Assembly (NCBI GenBank): GCA_949130495.1
Contig: OX422208.1
Coordinates: forward strand, 685,626,202-685,690,201
Reading direction: 5' to 3'
DNA: 64,000 nt
From: Sambucus nigra
Lineage: Eukaryota; Streptophyta; Magnoliopsida; Dipsacales; Adoxaceae
Positions 11,700 to 22,843 of the stretch are shown here, piece after piece; within the stretch, counting starts at the first letter, position 1, and the number at the start of each line of letters is the position of its first letter. The translations under genes and the position numbers were made by a program. Under the pieces are notes generated by a model that was not told the DNA's origin, ran no database searches, and was given only the letters and a program-made list of their open reading frames with translations.

Positions 11700-14600
11700 T
11701 AAACTTTGTCTTGAAAACAAGATGTTGAAGAGTGAAAATGCCAAACCACACCGAACGCCCCTGTACAAGGCATGGGCACCTCCCACATACCAAGGTAACA
11801 CATAACAACTGACCCCATAGTCACGGATTTTCTGGTTTGTGAACATGATAAAAAATTGAAAATAATTAGACTTAGGCTTAAAAATATGTCGTTGAAGGGT
11901 GAAAATGCAAAATAGCCCCCAAATTCCATCACAAGAGGCAAGAACACCTCCCATGACATGAACATAACATGTTGGAATGGATCGTACAATCACGACACTG
12001 CCGATTTGAGAACATAACCAAAAATTCCAAATAGTTAAACTTATGCTTGAAAACATGTCGTTGAACAGTGAAAATGAAAAACAACGTCTAAGCACCCCCG
12101 TAAGACACACGGGCACCTCCCATGGGACCAATGTAACAAATAACAATTGATCACATAGTCACGAGACGCCCGGTTTAAAAATATGACTGAAAATTACAAC
12201 TAGTTATACTTAGGCTTGAAAACATGTCGTTGAAGGGGGAAAATACAAAAAAGCTCCTAAATGCCATTGTAAGAGCCATGGATACCTCCCACGTGACCAA
12301 CGTAACACGTAGCAACTTACTGCATAGTCATGGGACGTCCAGTTTGATAACATGACCAAAATTTGTAAATAATTAGACTTAGGCTTAAAAATAGGCCGTT
12401 GAAGGTTGAAAATACAAAACGGTCAAACACCCCCGCAAGAAGCACGAGCACCTCTTATGGGACCAACGTAACACGTAACAATTAACCACATAATCATAGG
12501 ACATATGATTTGATAAAATGATCAACAATTGCAAATAGTTAGACTTAGACTTGAAAGCATACCGTTGAAGAGTGAAAATGCATGACAACCTCCAAACGCC
12601 CTCGCAAGAGGCACGAACACCTCCAATGGAACCAATGTAACACATAGAATTTGGTCGCGTAGTCACTGTATGCCCAGCTTGAGAACATGAAATAGTTAGA
12701 CGTAGGCTTGAAAATATGTCGTTAAAGGGTGAAAACACAAAAAATCCCCCAAACTCCCCCACAAGAGGTAAGGAAAACTCCCACGGGACCAACGTAACAT
12801 GTGGTGACCGATCACGTTGTCACAAGATGATTGGTATGAGAACATGACCAAAAATTGTAAATAGTTAGACTTTAAGCTTGAAAACATACTGTTAAAGGAT
12901 AAAAATGCAAAACCGCCCCTAAAAACCCTATCAAGAGGCACGCACACCTCCTACGGGACCAATGTAACACGTAGCAACTAGCCACATAGTCACGGGATGT
13001 CTGATCTGAGAACATGTTCAAAAATTACAAATAGTTTGACTTAGTCTTGAAAACATGTCGTTGAAGGGTGAAAATGCATAACTTCCCCTAAGCACCCCGT
13101 CAAGAGGCACATACACCTCCTTCGGGACCAACTTAACAAGTAGCAACTGGCCACATAGTCACAGGATGTCCGGCTTGAGAACATGACCAAAAATTGCAAA
13201 TAGTTAGAATTAGTCTTGAAAATATTCTGTTAAAGGTTGAAAATGTAAAACACCCCCCAAATGCCCACGTAAAAGGCACGGGAACTTCCCATGGGACAAC
13301 TAACATATAGTAACTGATCGCATAGTTATGGGATCCCAGTTTGAGAAGATGAACAAAAATTATAAATAGTTAGACTTAGAATTGAAAACATGTCGTCAAA
13401 GGGTTAAAACGTAAAACAACCCCCAAATGCCTCCTCAAGAGGCACATAAACCTCTTACAAGACCAACGTAATAAGTAGCAACTGGACGCGTAGTCACGGG
13501 ATACTCGGTTTGAGAACATGACAAAAAATTTCAAATAGTATGCTTAAGCTTAAAAACATGTCGTTGAAGGGTGAAAACACAAAACAACCCCCAAAAGCCC
13601 TCGCAAAAGGAACGGACACTTCCCACGAGACAACTAATATGTAGAAACTGACCAGGTAGCCACGAGATGCCCGATTTGAAAAAATGAGCAAAAATTATAA
13701 TTAGTTAGACTAAAACTTTAAAACATGTCACTGAACGGTAAAAATGCAAATAACTGGCAAACACCCCTGCAAGAGGCATGTGCACCTCCCATGGGACCAA
13801 CGTAACACGTAGCAACTGATCGCCTAGTCACAAGATGCTCAGTTTCAGAACCTGACTGAAAATTGTAAATAGTTAAACTTATGAAGCGTTTGTTTTTTCA
13901 TCTGAATTTAAAGTCTGAACCTGAAATCTGAAGTCTCAAATCCGAATTTGAAAAATATGTTTGTTTTTATGTCTGAATGGACAACAAAATGGATATATTT
14001 AGACTGATTCAAACTTCAGAGATACATTTACCTATTAATCATTCAGAGATAAAAATAGTCGTTAAAACACTATATGGTACCTATTAAGTGTGAATGGTTA
14101 AGATTCAGATGTGAAAAACAACAACTTAGGCTTGAAAACACATTATGAAAGGGTGAAAACGCAAAATAACCCCCCCAAACGCCCCCACAAGAGGCATGCG
14201 CACCTCCCACGAGACCAACGTAACAAGTAGCAATGGACCGCGTAGTCACGGGATGCCCGGTTTAAGAAAATGACCAAAAATTATAAATAATTACACTTAG
14301 GCTTGAAAACATGTCGTTAGAGGTGGAAACGTCAAATAGCCCCCAAACTCCCTCGTACGAGGCACAAGAACTTCCCACGGGACTAACGTAATAGCTAACA
14401 ACTGACCACGTAGTCATGGGATGCCTGGTTTTAGCACATGACCAAAAATTTCAAAGAGTTAGACTTAGGTTTGAAAACGTGTCGTTGAAGGGTGAAAAGG
14501 CAAAATAGCCCCCCAAAACCCCCGTAAGAGGCACGATCACCTCCCATGGACCAACATAACATGTATTAACTAACCTCATCGTCACGGGATGCCCGATTTG

Positions 14601-15130
14601 AGATAAAAAATCAAAAAAAGTTAGACTTAGGCTTGAAAACTTGTTGTTGAAGGGTCAATATACAAAATAGCCCCAAAACACCCCCGCAAGTTATGTAACA
14701 ATTAGTCATATAGTCACGAGATGCCCGATTTGAGAACATGACAAAAAATTAAAAATGGGTAGACTTAGGCCTGAAAACATGTCGTTGAAGGGTGAAAATG
14801 CAAAACAGTCCCCAAACACCCCCGCAAGAGGCACAAACACCTCCCACGGGACCAACGTGACATGTAGTAACTGACCGTGTAATCATGGGGTGCCGGTTTA
14901 TAGAACATATGAACAAAAATTACAAATAGAAAGACTTAGGATTTAAAACATTCCATTGAAGGGTGAAAATGCAAAATAGCCCCCAAACGCCCCCGCAAGA
15001 AGCACGAACACCTCCATTGAACCAACCTAACATGCTGTAACTGACCGTGTAGTCACAGAATGTATTGGGAACGTGACCAAAAATTGCAAAACCGAAAAAC
15101 ACGTCATTGAAGGGCAAAAATGCAAAATAA
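11700..15130. repeat. Tandem satellite, about 169-bp monomer, about 20 copies
   Basis: A landmark (CATGTCGTTGAAGGGTGAAAA and variants) recurs at 11724, 11891, 12060, 12229, 12398, 12564, 12721, 12891, 13060, 13229, 13395, 13563, 13730, 14144, 14315, 14484, 14645, 14784, 14954 and 15105. Most steps are 166-171 bp. The 414-bp step holds a MITE, and two late steps are short deletions (139 and 151 bp). Each monomer also has GACTTAGGCTTGAAAAC, AAGAGGCACG..CACCTCCCA, GGGACCAACGTAACA and GTCACGGGATGCCCGG blocks. Monomers differ clearly from one another, so the array is old. Open frames on the minus strand here only reflect the repeat. The array starts right after the transposase and ends before the CACTA 3' subterminal region. 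Confidence 0.9.
13882..14122. mobile_element. hAT-like MITE inside the satellite
   Basis: About 240 bp interrupt one monomer. The left end reads GCGTTTGTTTTTTCATCTGA, and the right end reversed reads GTTGTTTTTCACATCTGAAT, giving inverted termini of about 20 bp. The satellite resumes at CTTAGGCTTG on the right. The word AACTTA borders both sides, fitting a decayed 8-bp target duplication typical of hAT elements. There is no coding capacity. Confidence 0.65.
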
Positions 15131-15526
15131 CCCTCTTTAGAGTGTTCTCACCATTATGCACTGAAATATTGCTTGTAAATAAAAAATCAAGGAGGGGGGG
15201 GGGGGGGGGCTATACCACAATTTTCAATTTAGAGTGTTCTCACAATTTTTTACGCTTTCAACACATTTGACATAAATTTTCATAAACCAAAAGAGATACC
15301 TTATATTTGAATTGTAGTTAGTCCTCAACCTTGTTAATCTTACGAACTACATGGACTTTGATGCCCTTTTTTATTACATGGGGATTCTATAGTTATTTTT
15401 GGAATTCAAGTCCATTGTTAATTACCATTTCTAACATTTTTGAAGTTTTATTTGCATGCCTAAATAGAGAAGGAACATTTGAAATAGATTTACGCAATCA
15501 TTCACTACATTTCTATTTAAGTTGTA
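15131..15526. other. Spacer between satellite and CACTA right end
   Basis: The spacer contains a poly-G run of about 16 bases (15194-15210) and AT-rich sequence without recognisable coding. Confidence 0.6.
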
Positions 15527-16703
15527 CATATTCACACAAAATGTGTCGTATTTTATTTTGTGTTGCACATATTCACGCAAGCATGCATTAGTTAACTTGT
15601 GTTGTATTAGTACATATTCATGCAAGCATTCGTTAGTTAACTTTTATTACATATTAGTTAAATATTTATGTCTGGAAATGTAAATAGGTTTGAAAAATGT
15701 ACAGTTTTTTTTGGGATTTTAAAAAAAAATTATTTGTTCACATTCCAAAATCGTGACCCCTATTTTATTATAATTAAAAAATATATATTGGGTCACAATT
15801 TCGAACCATGATCAAAAGAATTTTTTTATATAAAATAATATGGGTCACAGTTATTGACCGTGATCAGCCCCGTAACACTGGTCATGGGTGGTGAATGTGA
15901 CCCAAATTCTTCTCATAAGGTCCCGGGTCTGGATCGTGACCAAGCATGTGTTATGGTCACGGGTGGTGACCGTGACCAGAACACTTAAAGCAAATCACCT
16001 TAATCGGGACTACCTTTAGTTTCGGCACTTGAAGTAAGGCACCAATGGTGATAAGGGAAATTTGATAAGAGGTGCTTGGATATGTAGGGTACATTTGTAA
16101 AGTTAGTTAAATTCATGGCAGGATTGGGCATTGGGGGTTGACTTTGCGCATTTATAGGAGTGGTTATATGATCCCGAGAAGATTAAGATTTTCCTATCAC
16201 CGAAGTTGGGAACTTAAGGGAATGGCCTTAAGTGATTTTGGGAGCTTGATGGGTCATGAAAATGATGTTCAATTAAGGATATATGTATCTACATGATACA
16301 TTTGTGTGTTCATTCAAAAATCTCGAAACATGTGTTTTACGTGAAGATCCTTAACAATAGCCGCTGGTTCATAGTTTATCATGTCCCCACGCGTTTGACT
16401 GTATCCATGGATAACACAGTGATGGGCACTCTTTTTTAGTCGACTTTAGATGAAATCCCAAAGTTTGAGGAAATTTTTAGATTCTTTAGATGACTAATGA
16501 TGCAGTATAATGAAAAAAATTTACATTGTCCGCTTGTATGCATTCAAAGTATAATGAATTTTTTTCCTTTTATTTTAGAGTTTTTCTTATCATAACTTCG
16601 AGTTTATAATGCTATATTTGACATAACCCCCAGTTTACTGATCTCTTAACAGAATCCTAACTTTTCATCCCTCCTCTATTTTATTATTAGAGTTAACTCG
16701 CAA
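15527..16703. repeat. Left copy of a 1.17-kb flanking duplication (repeat B1)
   Basis: Sequence from CATATTCACACAAA to GTTAACTCGCAACCA recurs at 53140-54340 in the same orientation, with roughly a tenth of positions differing by eye. It covers the right end of the CACTA element (GGTCAC-type words at 15755-15990), its outside flank, and about 100 bp of the left arm of the candidate Mutator-like element. The Tat-like element begins at its right edge. Short internal repeats of ACATATTCACGCAAGCAT occur near 15570 and 15611. Confidence 0.85.
15755..16036. repeat. CACTA 3' subterminal repeats and probable terminus
   Basis: Words such as CGTGACCCC, GGGTCACAATT, GGTCACGGGTGGTGACCGTG and GATCGTGACC are dense, mirroring the left end at 5252-5830. 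The last block, CTACCTTTAGTTTCGGCACT followed by TGAAGT, roughly mirrors the 5' terminus. The exact end is uncertain. Confidence 0.55.
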
Positions 16704-17135
16704 CCAGAAATAGACATGTGTCATCCACTGTGGCAATAATCCTAGTCAGCAAGGCATAACCACCGACCAAGGCCTAGAATGCCGACCAACACCAGGAAGC
16801 CCGGCTAACAGTAGGGAGGCCGACCAACTTTATCAGCAAAACACCAATAATCATATACATTGTGAACTCCATGTACTGATGTAATTGCCTAATTTATAAA
16901 GGCATTCCATCCTTTAATATTAAATATCTTTGTCTCCCTACTAGGCTATAAATACATTGCAATCCCTTTATCAAGGGCAAGTGATTAAAAAAACACAAGG
17001 CAATAAGAAGTACAGTGGACGTAAGCTTTTCTCCATAGCCAAACCACCTTAAAAATATTTTTGTCTCTTTCTTTTACTTACTCATATTTATCTTTGATTA
17101 AAGAAATAGATATATTCTAGTTTTTTACATCAACA
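16704..17135 (+). repeat. Element A first LTR (5' truncated)
   Basis: It aligns with the complete LTR at 51203-51674 from GACATGTGTCATCC onward and ends TTTTTTACATCAACA. It lacks the TGTTGATATAAAAAATTACC start seen in the other copy. A TATA-like GGCTATAAATACATTG lies near 16945. Confidence 0.9.
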
Positions 17136-17157
17136 GATTGGCATCGTCTGTGGGAAC
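17136..17157 (+). other. Primer-binding site of element A
   Basis: GATTGGCATCGTCTGTGGG follows the LTR end directly. Tat-type elements have a TTGGCGCCGTCTGTGGG-like site here. The second copy at 51675 reads GATAGGCGTCGTCTATGGG. Confidence 0.65.
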
Positions 17158-17197
17158 GTATTTCTAAACGTTTTTATTCTCATTCATTGATCCAAAG

Positions 17198-18971
17198 ATG
17201 ATTGACATTCCTGCATCTAGTGCTAGGCACGATGGAAATCCGCCTATTTCATCTGCTCATCCCACAAATAATAATCAGACTGGAATGCTGGCTAGTCTCG
17301 CCAGGGGGCATGGTGTTATACAAGATACGATCAAGCAATTGGCCCAAACACTATAGGTCGGATCTCATGCCTTATCTATTCACATAAATATGCCACCCCA
17401 CCTCTGAGAATCAGCATACATATCCACTTTAAAACTTCTAGAGATTTGCTATATCGTCCAGGAGTAAGTTCTTCCCTCTGGAGGCATAGCTATTCCAGGA
17501 CTTCCATTGATACATCCTATCGTTAAGGAGTAAGTTCTTCCCACATGACTTCGAAGTCATATGATGAGCAATCTTTTTCTCTTGAAAGGATAAGTGTTCT
17601 AGAAAGATTTAACCGAGCATCGGCCTTTGATCGCTTGGGACCCATAAGGAATAAAAATGTTCCTAGGGCATTATCTAGGCATACTAGACGACCATACGAT
17701 CAACATGAGGCCTCGACCCAGTCTAGATCATGCGCCCAACAATCCATCCACGTCGAGCTGGCCTCTTAGGAGGAAAGTTCAGCACATACATTTAGTCGAA
17801 ACAACTGAGATGCATATCATAAATCTGATATGGGTAAGCATGCATGGAAAGTCTTAATCCAAAGGTTGGAAGATAGGTTGGTAGAATTGGTGAAGACAGA
17901 GAATCCTTTACAACGAAGCTTTGTGAAAAGGCACTCCTTTTGTTCAGGCTGTTGTGGATTTTCCTACTCCTTTGAGGTTCAAATCACCTATGGTTACTCC
18001 CAAGTATGATGGAAAAACTAACCCAATTCTTCACATAGAACAATATTAAGCAGTAACAGACATTTATGTTATCCCTGACGAAATTAGATGCAGGGCATTC
18101 TAAGGTACCATAATAGGTCCTGCCCAGATATGGTACAAGTGCCTTCCTATGGGGCAAATTTTTCATTTTAACCAACTTACCGACCTATTCATTTGTAATT
18201 TTTTCTTCGGGGCCAAACTATTAAAGAGAGTAGCTCACTTGTTAAGCGTGAGACAACATGTATGAGAAAACACAAGGGGTTATATTACTCGCTTCAATAA
18301 TGAGAAGTTAGAGGTGATCGATTATGGGGAAAAATAGTTATTACAACTCTCATGAGTGGGCTGCTTCCAGAGAAGCATTATTACACTCTTGCCAAAGATC
18401 CTCCTAAAACTGTGAGTGGGTTAATGAATAAAGCAGCCAAGATAATGAATGTCGAGGAAGCAATGGCAGTAAAATAGAGATCGGTCACAAAGCTTGAGGT
18501 TAAAACTACGAAGAAATATCAAAGGGAGCATAAGGATCAGAAAGATTCAAAGCAAAGAAAGAGTGATGATAGGATCAGGAAGTACAACAACTACACTCCA
18601 TTAATGATGGACATTTACCATGTTTTGGAGGAAATCAACCAGAGCAAGGAGGTACGATAGCACGAGAAACTAAGAGCACCTATTGGGAAGAGAGATAGAT
18701 CCAAATATTGTGAATTTCACAAAAATCATGGGCATACAACAGATCGATGTATTGCTTTACAAAATGAGATTGAAACTCTCACCCACCGAGGAAAACTAGA
18801 CAAATTTTTTGATTAGCAGGATGACAGAGGAGCTCAGTGTAGGTCAAAATCTCCAGGAAAGCCTAGGGAGGAGAAGAAAATAAATCATGAAGATGATCCC
18901 GACTTCCTTAAAAAATACAAACAACCAGAACGTGAGGTATTTACACTTAGTTTTGGCACCTTTGATTGTTA
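17198..18971 (+). pseudogene. Element A gag (first copy)
   Basis: The ATG at 17198 aligns with the ATG at 51737 of the second copy. The N-terminal part (SARHDGNPPIS...) is low-complexity and Ser/Arg-rich. The capsid region (about 17940-18480) is broken by many stops but retains TLMSGLLPEKHYYTLAKDPP. A finger block CEFHKNHGHTTDRCIALQNE at about 18711 has the Tat-type CX2HX4HX4C arrangement. The acidic/basic tail runs into the protease region. Inactive. Confidence 0.85.
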
Positions 18972-18972
18972 A

Positions 18973-19910
18973 ATGATTATCAAAGGAGATGCTGGAGGAG
19001 AAGATCACACTGTTGAGAGAAAAGCTTACTTCAATGAGGCTTTAGCTCGTTCTTATATCCAGAGAATCAATTTAGCCGAAGAAGATAGGCCAAGGAAGGT
19101 GAATAAAGAAAATTTGGTAATTGGGTTTTCCAAAAATGACTTGTCAAGAGTTCTCTACCCACATAATGACCCTATGGTGGTCAAATTCAGAGATCGGGAT
19201 ACAATTGTTTCTAGGGTGTTGATTGACAATGGTAGCTCGGTAGATATCATATTTTATTCCTATTTTCAAAAACTGGATTTGAAGCTCAATCAACTAGATC
19301 CGTACCATATGCCTTTATTCGATTTTTCGGGTGATAAAGTTTATCCCTTGGTCATAATCAAACTGGAGGTGTTACTCGGCACTTGGCCAACAAATCGGAT
19401 CGAGAAAGTTCATTTATTTTGATGGAGAAGGACGAGCAGTCATCTTATAATGTCATCATGGGCAGAGTAGGATTAAAGAAGTTTGAAATGGTTTCCTCAA
19501 CAGTCCATCAGTGTGTGAAATTTTCAACCAACTTTGTACTAGGTGTGGTGAATGGCGATTTAAAAGTAGCCCAAGAATTCTACTAATCCTCTACCGAGCA
19601 GGAAGATTTGTAGGAAATAAAAAAGAAGACCACCACTTAGCAAGTGTACATTACTGATCCCAACAGCGAATCTGAGGTTGAAACCTTAGATCCAATGGAG
19701 GAGACAAAGTCGATAAAAGGCAAAATTATGGAAGAAATGGAGAATATTATCTTAGACGATGACAAGTCAGATCGAATTATTCAGGTGGGATCAACGCTAG
19801 ACCCTGTACTTAAACAGGAGCTAGTGATATTCCTGAGACAAAGAAAATATGTGTTCGCTTGGAGTCATGAGGACATGCTTGGGATTGATCCTAATTTCCT
19901 CTTGCCATGA
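18973..19910 (+). pseudogene. Element A aspartic protease
   Basis: The open stretch 18973-19422 carries VIGFSKNDLSRVLYPHNDPM and the retropepsin core RVLIDNGSSVDIIFYSYFQK, in which the catalytic DNGSS is intact. The reading continues in the next frames (19383-19586, 19644-19910) through the linker (SYNVIMGRVGLKKF, then VFAWSHEDMLGIDP), which in this lineage leads into RT. It is broken by two frameshifts and stops. Confidence 0.85.
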
Positions 19911-20570
19911 GGTCAACGTCAACAAGGATGCCAAGCTAATGAAGCAAAGGCGTAGAGTATTTAGCCTCGAGAAGAACCAGGCTATCTAGGAGGAGGTTGA
20001 GAAGCTTCAAAAAGCCTCATTTATTGAAGATGTGAAATATCCAGATTGGTTGGCCAACGTTTTTATGGTAAAAAAGAAAAATAATAAATGGAGAATGTGT
20101 GTGGACTTCACAAATTTGAATAAAGCCTATCTAAAGGACCACTTTCCTTTGCCCAGGATTGATCAACTTGTTGACGCTACGTCAGGGCGTAAACTATTGA
20201 GTTTTATAGATGCATATTTCAGTTATAACCAGATTAAGATGAAGCCGTAACATAGGGAAAACACTTCTTTCATTACTGCTCGATGAACTTATTGCTATAA
20301 TGTTATGCCACTCGGTCTGAAAAATGTAGGTGCTACTTACAAGAGGTTGATGAATAGTCTTTGAGGAACAGATAAGCAAAACCATGGAGGTATACGTAGA
20401 TGACATGCTAACGAAGAGAAAAAAAGCATCTAACCATATTACTGACCTTAGCCAAACCTTTGATTAGCTGGAGAAGCACCAGATGAAGTTGAATCCGACC
20501 AAGTGCGTATTCGGTGTCCAAAAAGGCATATTTCTCAGGTGCATAGTGAATCATAGTGGAATTGAGGATA
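19911..20570 (+). pseudogene. Element A reverse transcriptase
   Basis: Blocks in order: YPDWLANVFMVKKKNNKWRM, CVDFTNLNKAYLKDHFPLPR, DQLVDATSGRKLLSFIDAYF, then after a stop [19 protein letters not shown], and the catalytic EVYVDDMLT at about 20390 in a shifted frame with the YVDD intact. The order and words are Tat-type RT. At least three frameshifts and several stops make it non-functional. Confidence 0.85.
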
Positions 20571-21180
20571 AAAATGACAAAATTAAGGCGTTAATTGAAA
20601 TACAGTCATCGACCTGCAAAAAAGGAGGCGCAAAGGCTCACTAGGCGAGTAGCAGCATTGAATAGATTTTTATTTCGATCTACATACAGGTGTTTACTAT
20701 TCTTTAAAGTGTTAAGGAAGACTTTTGAATGGAAGATGAATGCGATAAATATTTCCTATAGTTGAAAAAGTATCTGGGATCACCCTTGTTGCTCTCCTGA
20801 CCAGTTTTGGGCAAAAATCGTATTTATACTTAGCCGTTTCTAAGTCAGCTTTAAGTTTTGCTTTGATTCGAGAAGATAATGAACTTCAGAAGTCACTATA
20901 CTACACCAGCAAAGCCTTCCGAGGAGCATAAATTAGATATCCACATTTGGAGAAATTAGCTTTAGCGTTGATTGAGGCATCCAAACGGATGAAACCTTAC
21001 TTCCAATCGCATACCATTATGATATACACTGACATGCCTCTTCGGTAGGCCCTGCATAAATCAGAAAAGTCTGGGAGATGAATGTATTGGGCAGTAGAAC
21101 TGGGGGAGTATGATACTGTATATAAGCCAAGGTCCTCATTGAAAGGCCAAGTTATGGCAAAATTTATATAAGAATTCACC
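20571..21180 (+). pseudogene. Element A first RNase H region
   Basis: Fragments fit the RT-RNase H connection and the Ty3-type RNase H: LKKYLGSPLLLS, SKSALSFALIREDNELQKSL, YYTSKAFRGA, RYPHLEKLALALIEASK and then a TDMPLRQAL-like stretch. They alternate between frames with several stops. In Tat elements this RNase H is degenerate even in active copies. Confidence 0.7.
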
Positions 21181-21399
21181 TATTCAAAGGTCCCCGAGCA
21201 ACAAAGAATACGGGTAGAAAAAACCCCAATAGGGTAAAGCTCAACCGAGGTCATCACCGAGCAACATCCCAAGAAGAAACCGATGGGGGAGAACTCAGAA
21301 GAAGTTGCTTCTGACCTACCGAAATAATCAACCAATATATAAGAGATAGTTGAAAGATATGAGGAGACAAGGAATAAAGTATTCCATTATGGGATATTG

Positions 21400-21995
21400 T
21401 CAGACCAAGGGTTTGACAATCATATCCCAATATAAAACTTGTATGTAGGTGGATCATTATGAGCAACAGTAAGTGGAGAAAGTGTTATACTTAACACTCG
21501 TGATGGGATAGATATTGGGTGTGCATTGAGATTCTAATTTCAGGCCTCAAATAATAAAGCAAAGTGTGAAGCATTGATTGTGGGATTAAGTTTAATTCAA
21601 ACACTAAATGTTGAGAAAGTTGTGGAACACACTGATTCTTAATTGGTGGTCAATCAGATCTTATGTTTGTATGGATCCAAAGGTGAATTGATCACAAGGT
21701 ACCTTGCCAAAGCTATGGAGGTTCTATCTAAATTTCCTGCTGTTCAGATGAGCAAAATTCTAAGATTGGAGAATGCCCGAGCTAATGCACTTGCTCGACT
21801 AGCATCAACAACCAGAATTGATCTCAGGAGAACTATTCCCATTAAAATTTTATCCATTCGAAGCATTGATGAAAACTTGATGATTAGTTTCATTACAGTT
21901 GATATGGAACCATCCCAGATGGATCCCATCAAAGCTTATATTGGAGAAGGAATTCTGCCAACAGACCCAATTGAGGCCAAAAAGCTTAAGTAAAC
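21400..21995 (+). pseudogene. Element A second (archaeal-type) RNase H
   Basis: Reading gives YVGGS, LNTRDGIDIGCALRF, QASNNKAKCEALIVGLSLIQ, HTDS, LVVNQILCLYGSKGELITRY, LRLENARANALARLAST. This follows the archaeal-type RNase H that Tat elements acquired in addition to their own: YVDGS start, NNEAEYEALI, SDSQLVVNQ, and N.RADALA..AS. Stops at about 21535 and 21642 break it. The last half (21643-21993) is open. Confidence 0.8.
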
Positions 21996-22843
21996 ACCAC
22001 CAAGATATGTGTTAGATAATGAAGTGCTATACATGAGAGGGTTAACAACAACTCTACAGCGTTGTGTTCACCCAACAGAGGTTAAAGATCTAATAAAAGA
22101 AGTTCATTAAGGATATTGTGGATATGCCCTATGAGAAGGTGTACCAGTTCATCTAGAAAAACATCATTTATAGATATGGTTTGCCATACGCCTACATTAT
22201 TGACCATGGTACCCAGTTCGATAATGAAGAGTTCATAGAATACTGTGCCCAATCTAAGATTCAAAAGTTACACTTTGCTCAAGGTCATCCTCAAAGCAAT
22301 GGGAAAACTAAGGTAACGAATAGAACTTTACTCAATGGGATGAAGAAAAGACTTTATACTTTCAAAAGGAATTGGATAAATTAATTACACTCAGTTTCAT
22401 GGGCATACCGAACAACTCTAAGAGTTTCTACTAGAGAAACACCTTACATGTTGGCATTTGGGACAAAAGAAGTCATACCAGCCGAAATAGTTTTGCTAAC
22501 TCATATAGTGTTGAACTTTGATTCTCCTGTCAATGATTTGATGCGAAGGCTAGACCTAGACATGTTGGAAGAGGTGCGCAAAGATGCATCCTTGAGGAAC
22601 ACTACCTATCAACAAAGAACAACACACTTTTTATAACAAAAGGATGAAGCCGGCCAACTTAAAGGAGGGGGATAATGTACTTAAGAAAGTGATTCAGAAG
22701 ACTAATAACTTGAAGCTAACTGGCATGGACCATATCGTATCACGACAGTTGTCTGATCGGGAACTTATAGATTTAAAACTCTAGAAGGGGAAGAATTCAA
22801 AAGTCCTTGGCATATCGAGCATCTTAGAAAGTATTGCCAGTAA
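21996..22843 (+). pseudogene. Element A integrase with core deletion
   Basis: The N-terminal part (VLDNEVLYMRGLTTTLQRCV, EVKDLIKEVH) runs to about 22120. It then jumps directly to YRYGLPYAYIIDHGTQFDNE. The zinc-binding HHCC end and the first catalytic Asp, normally between them, are absent, so a deletion of several hundred bases is inferred. The second catalytic Asp (IIDHGTQF) is present. The Glu region reads GKTKVTNRTLL where EVTNR is usual, so Glu is replaced by Lys. The C-terminus ends near SPWHIEHLRKYCQ with TAA at 22841. Confidence 0.8.

Larger units (their letters stand above)
5252..16036 (+). mobile_element. Degenerate CACTA (En/Spm) DNA transposon
   Basis: A class II element is recognised from four things in the right order: a 5' end beginning CACTTCACCAAAAACTAG (a decayed CACTACAC-type terminus), dense subterminal GGTCAC/GTGACC repeats at both ends, a Transposase_24-like relic, and a TNP2 transposase relic. 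A 3' end with TTTAGTTTCGGCACTTGAAGT near 16016-16036 roughly mirrors the 5' terminus. No 3-bp target duplication is convincing, so both borders are approximate. All coding parts carry stops and the element is dead. The right part is enlarged by a satellite array and a MITE. Confidence 0.7.

Noticed and set aside
11667..15117. Several minus-strand open frames of 60-160 codons with similar protein sequence
   Set aside because: They follow the 169-bp repeat period and shift between frames. The similarity is due to the tandem repeat, not to a gene family.
11700..15130. CRISPR-like regular repeats
   Set aside because: The repeat fills the whole unit, with no unique spacers between short conserved repeats. 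The context is a plant transposon.
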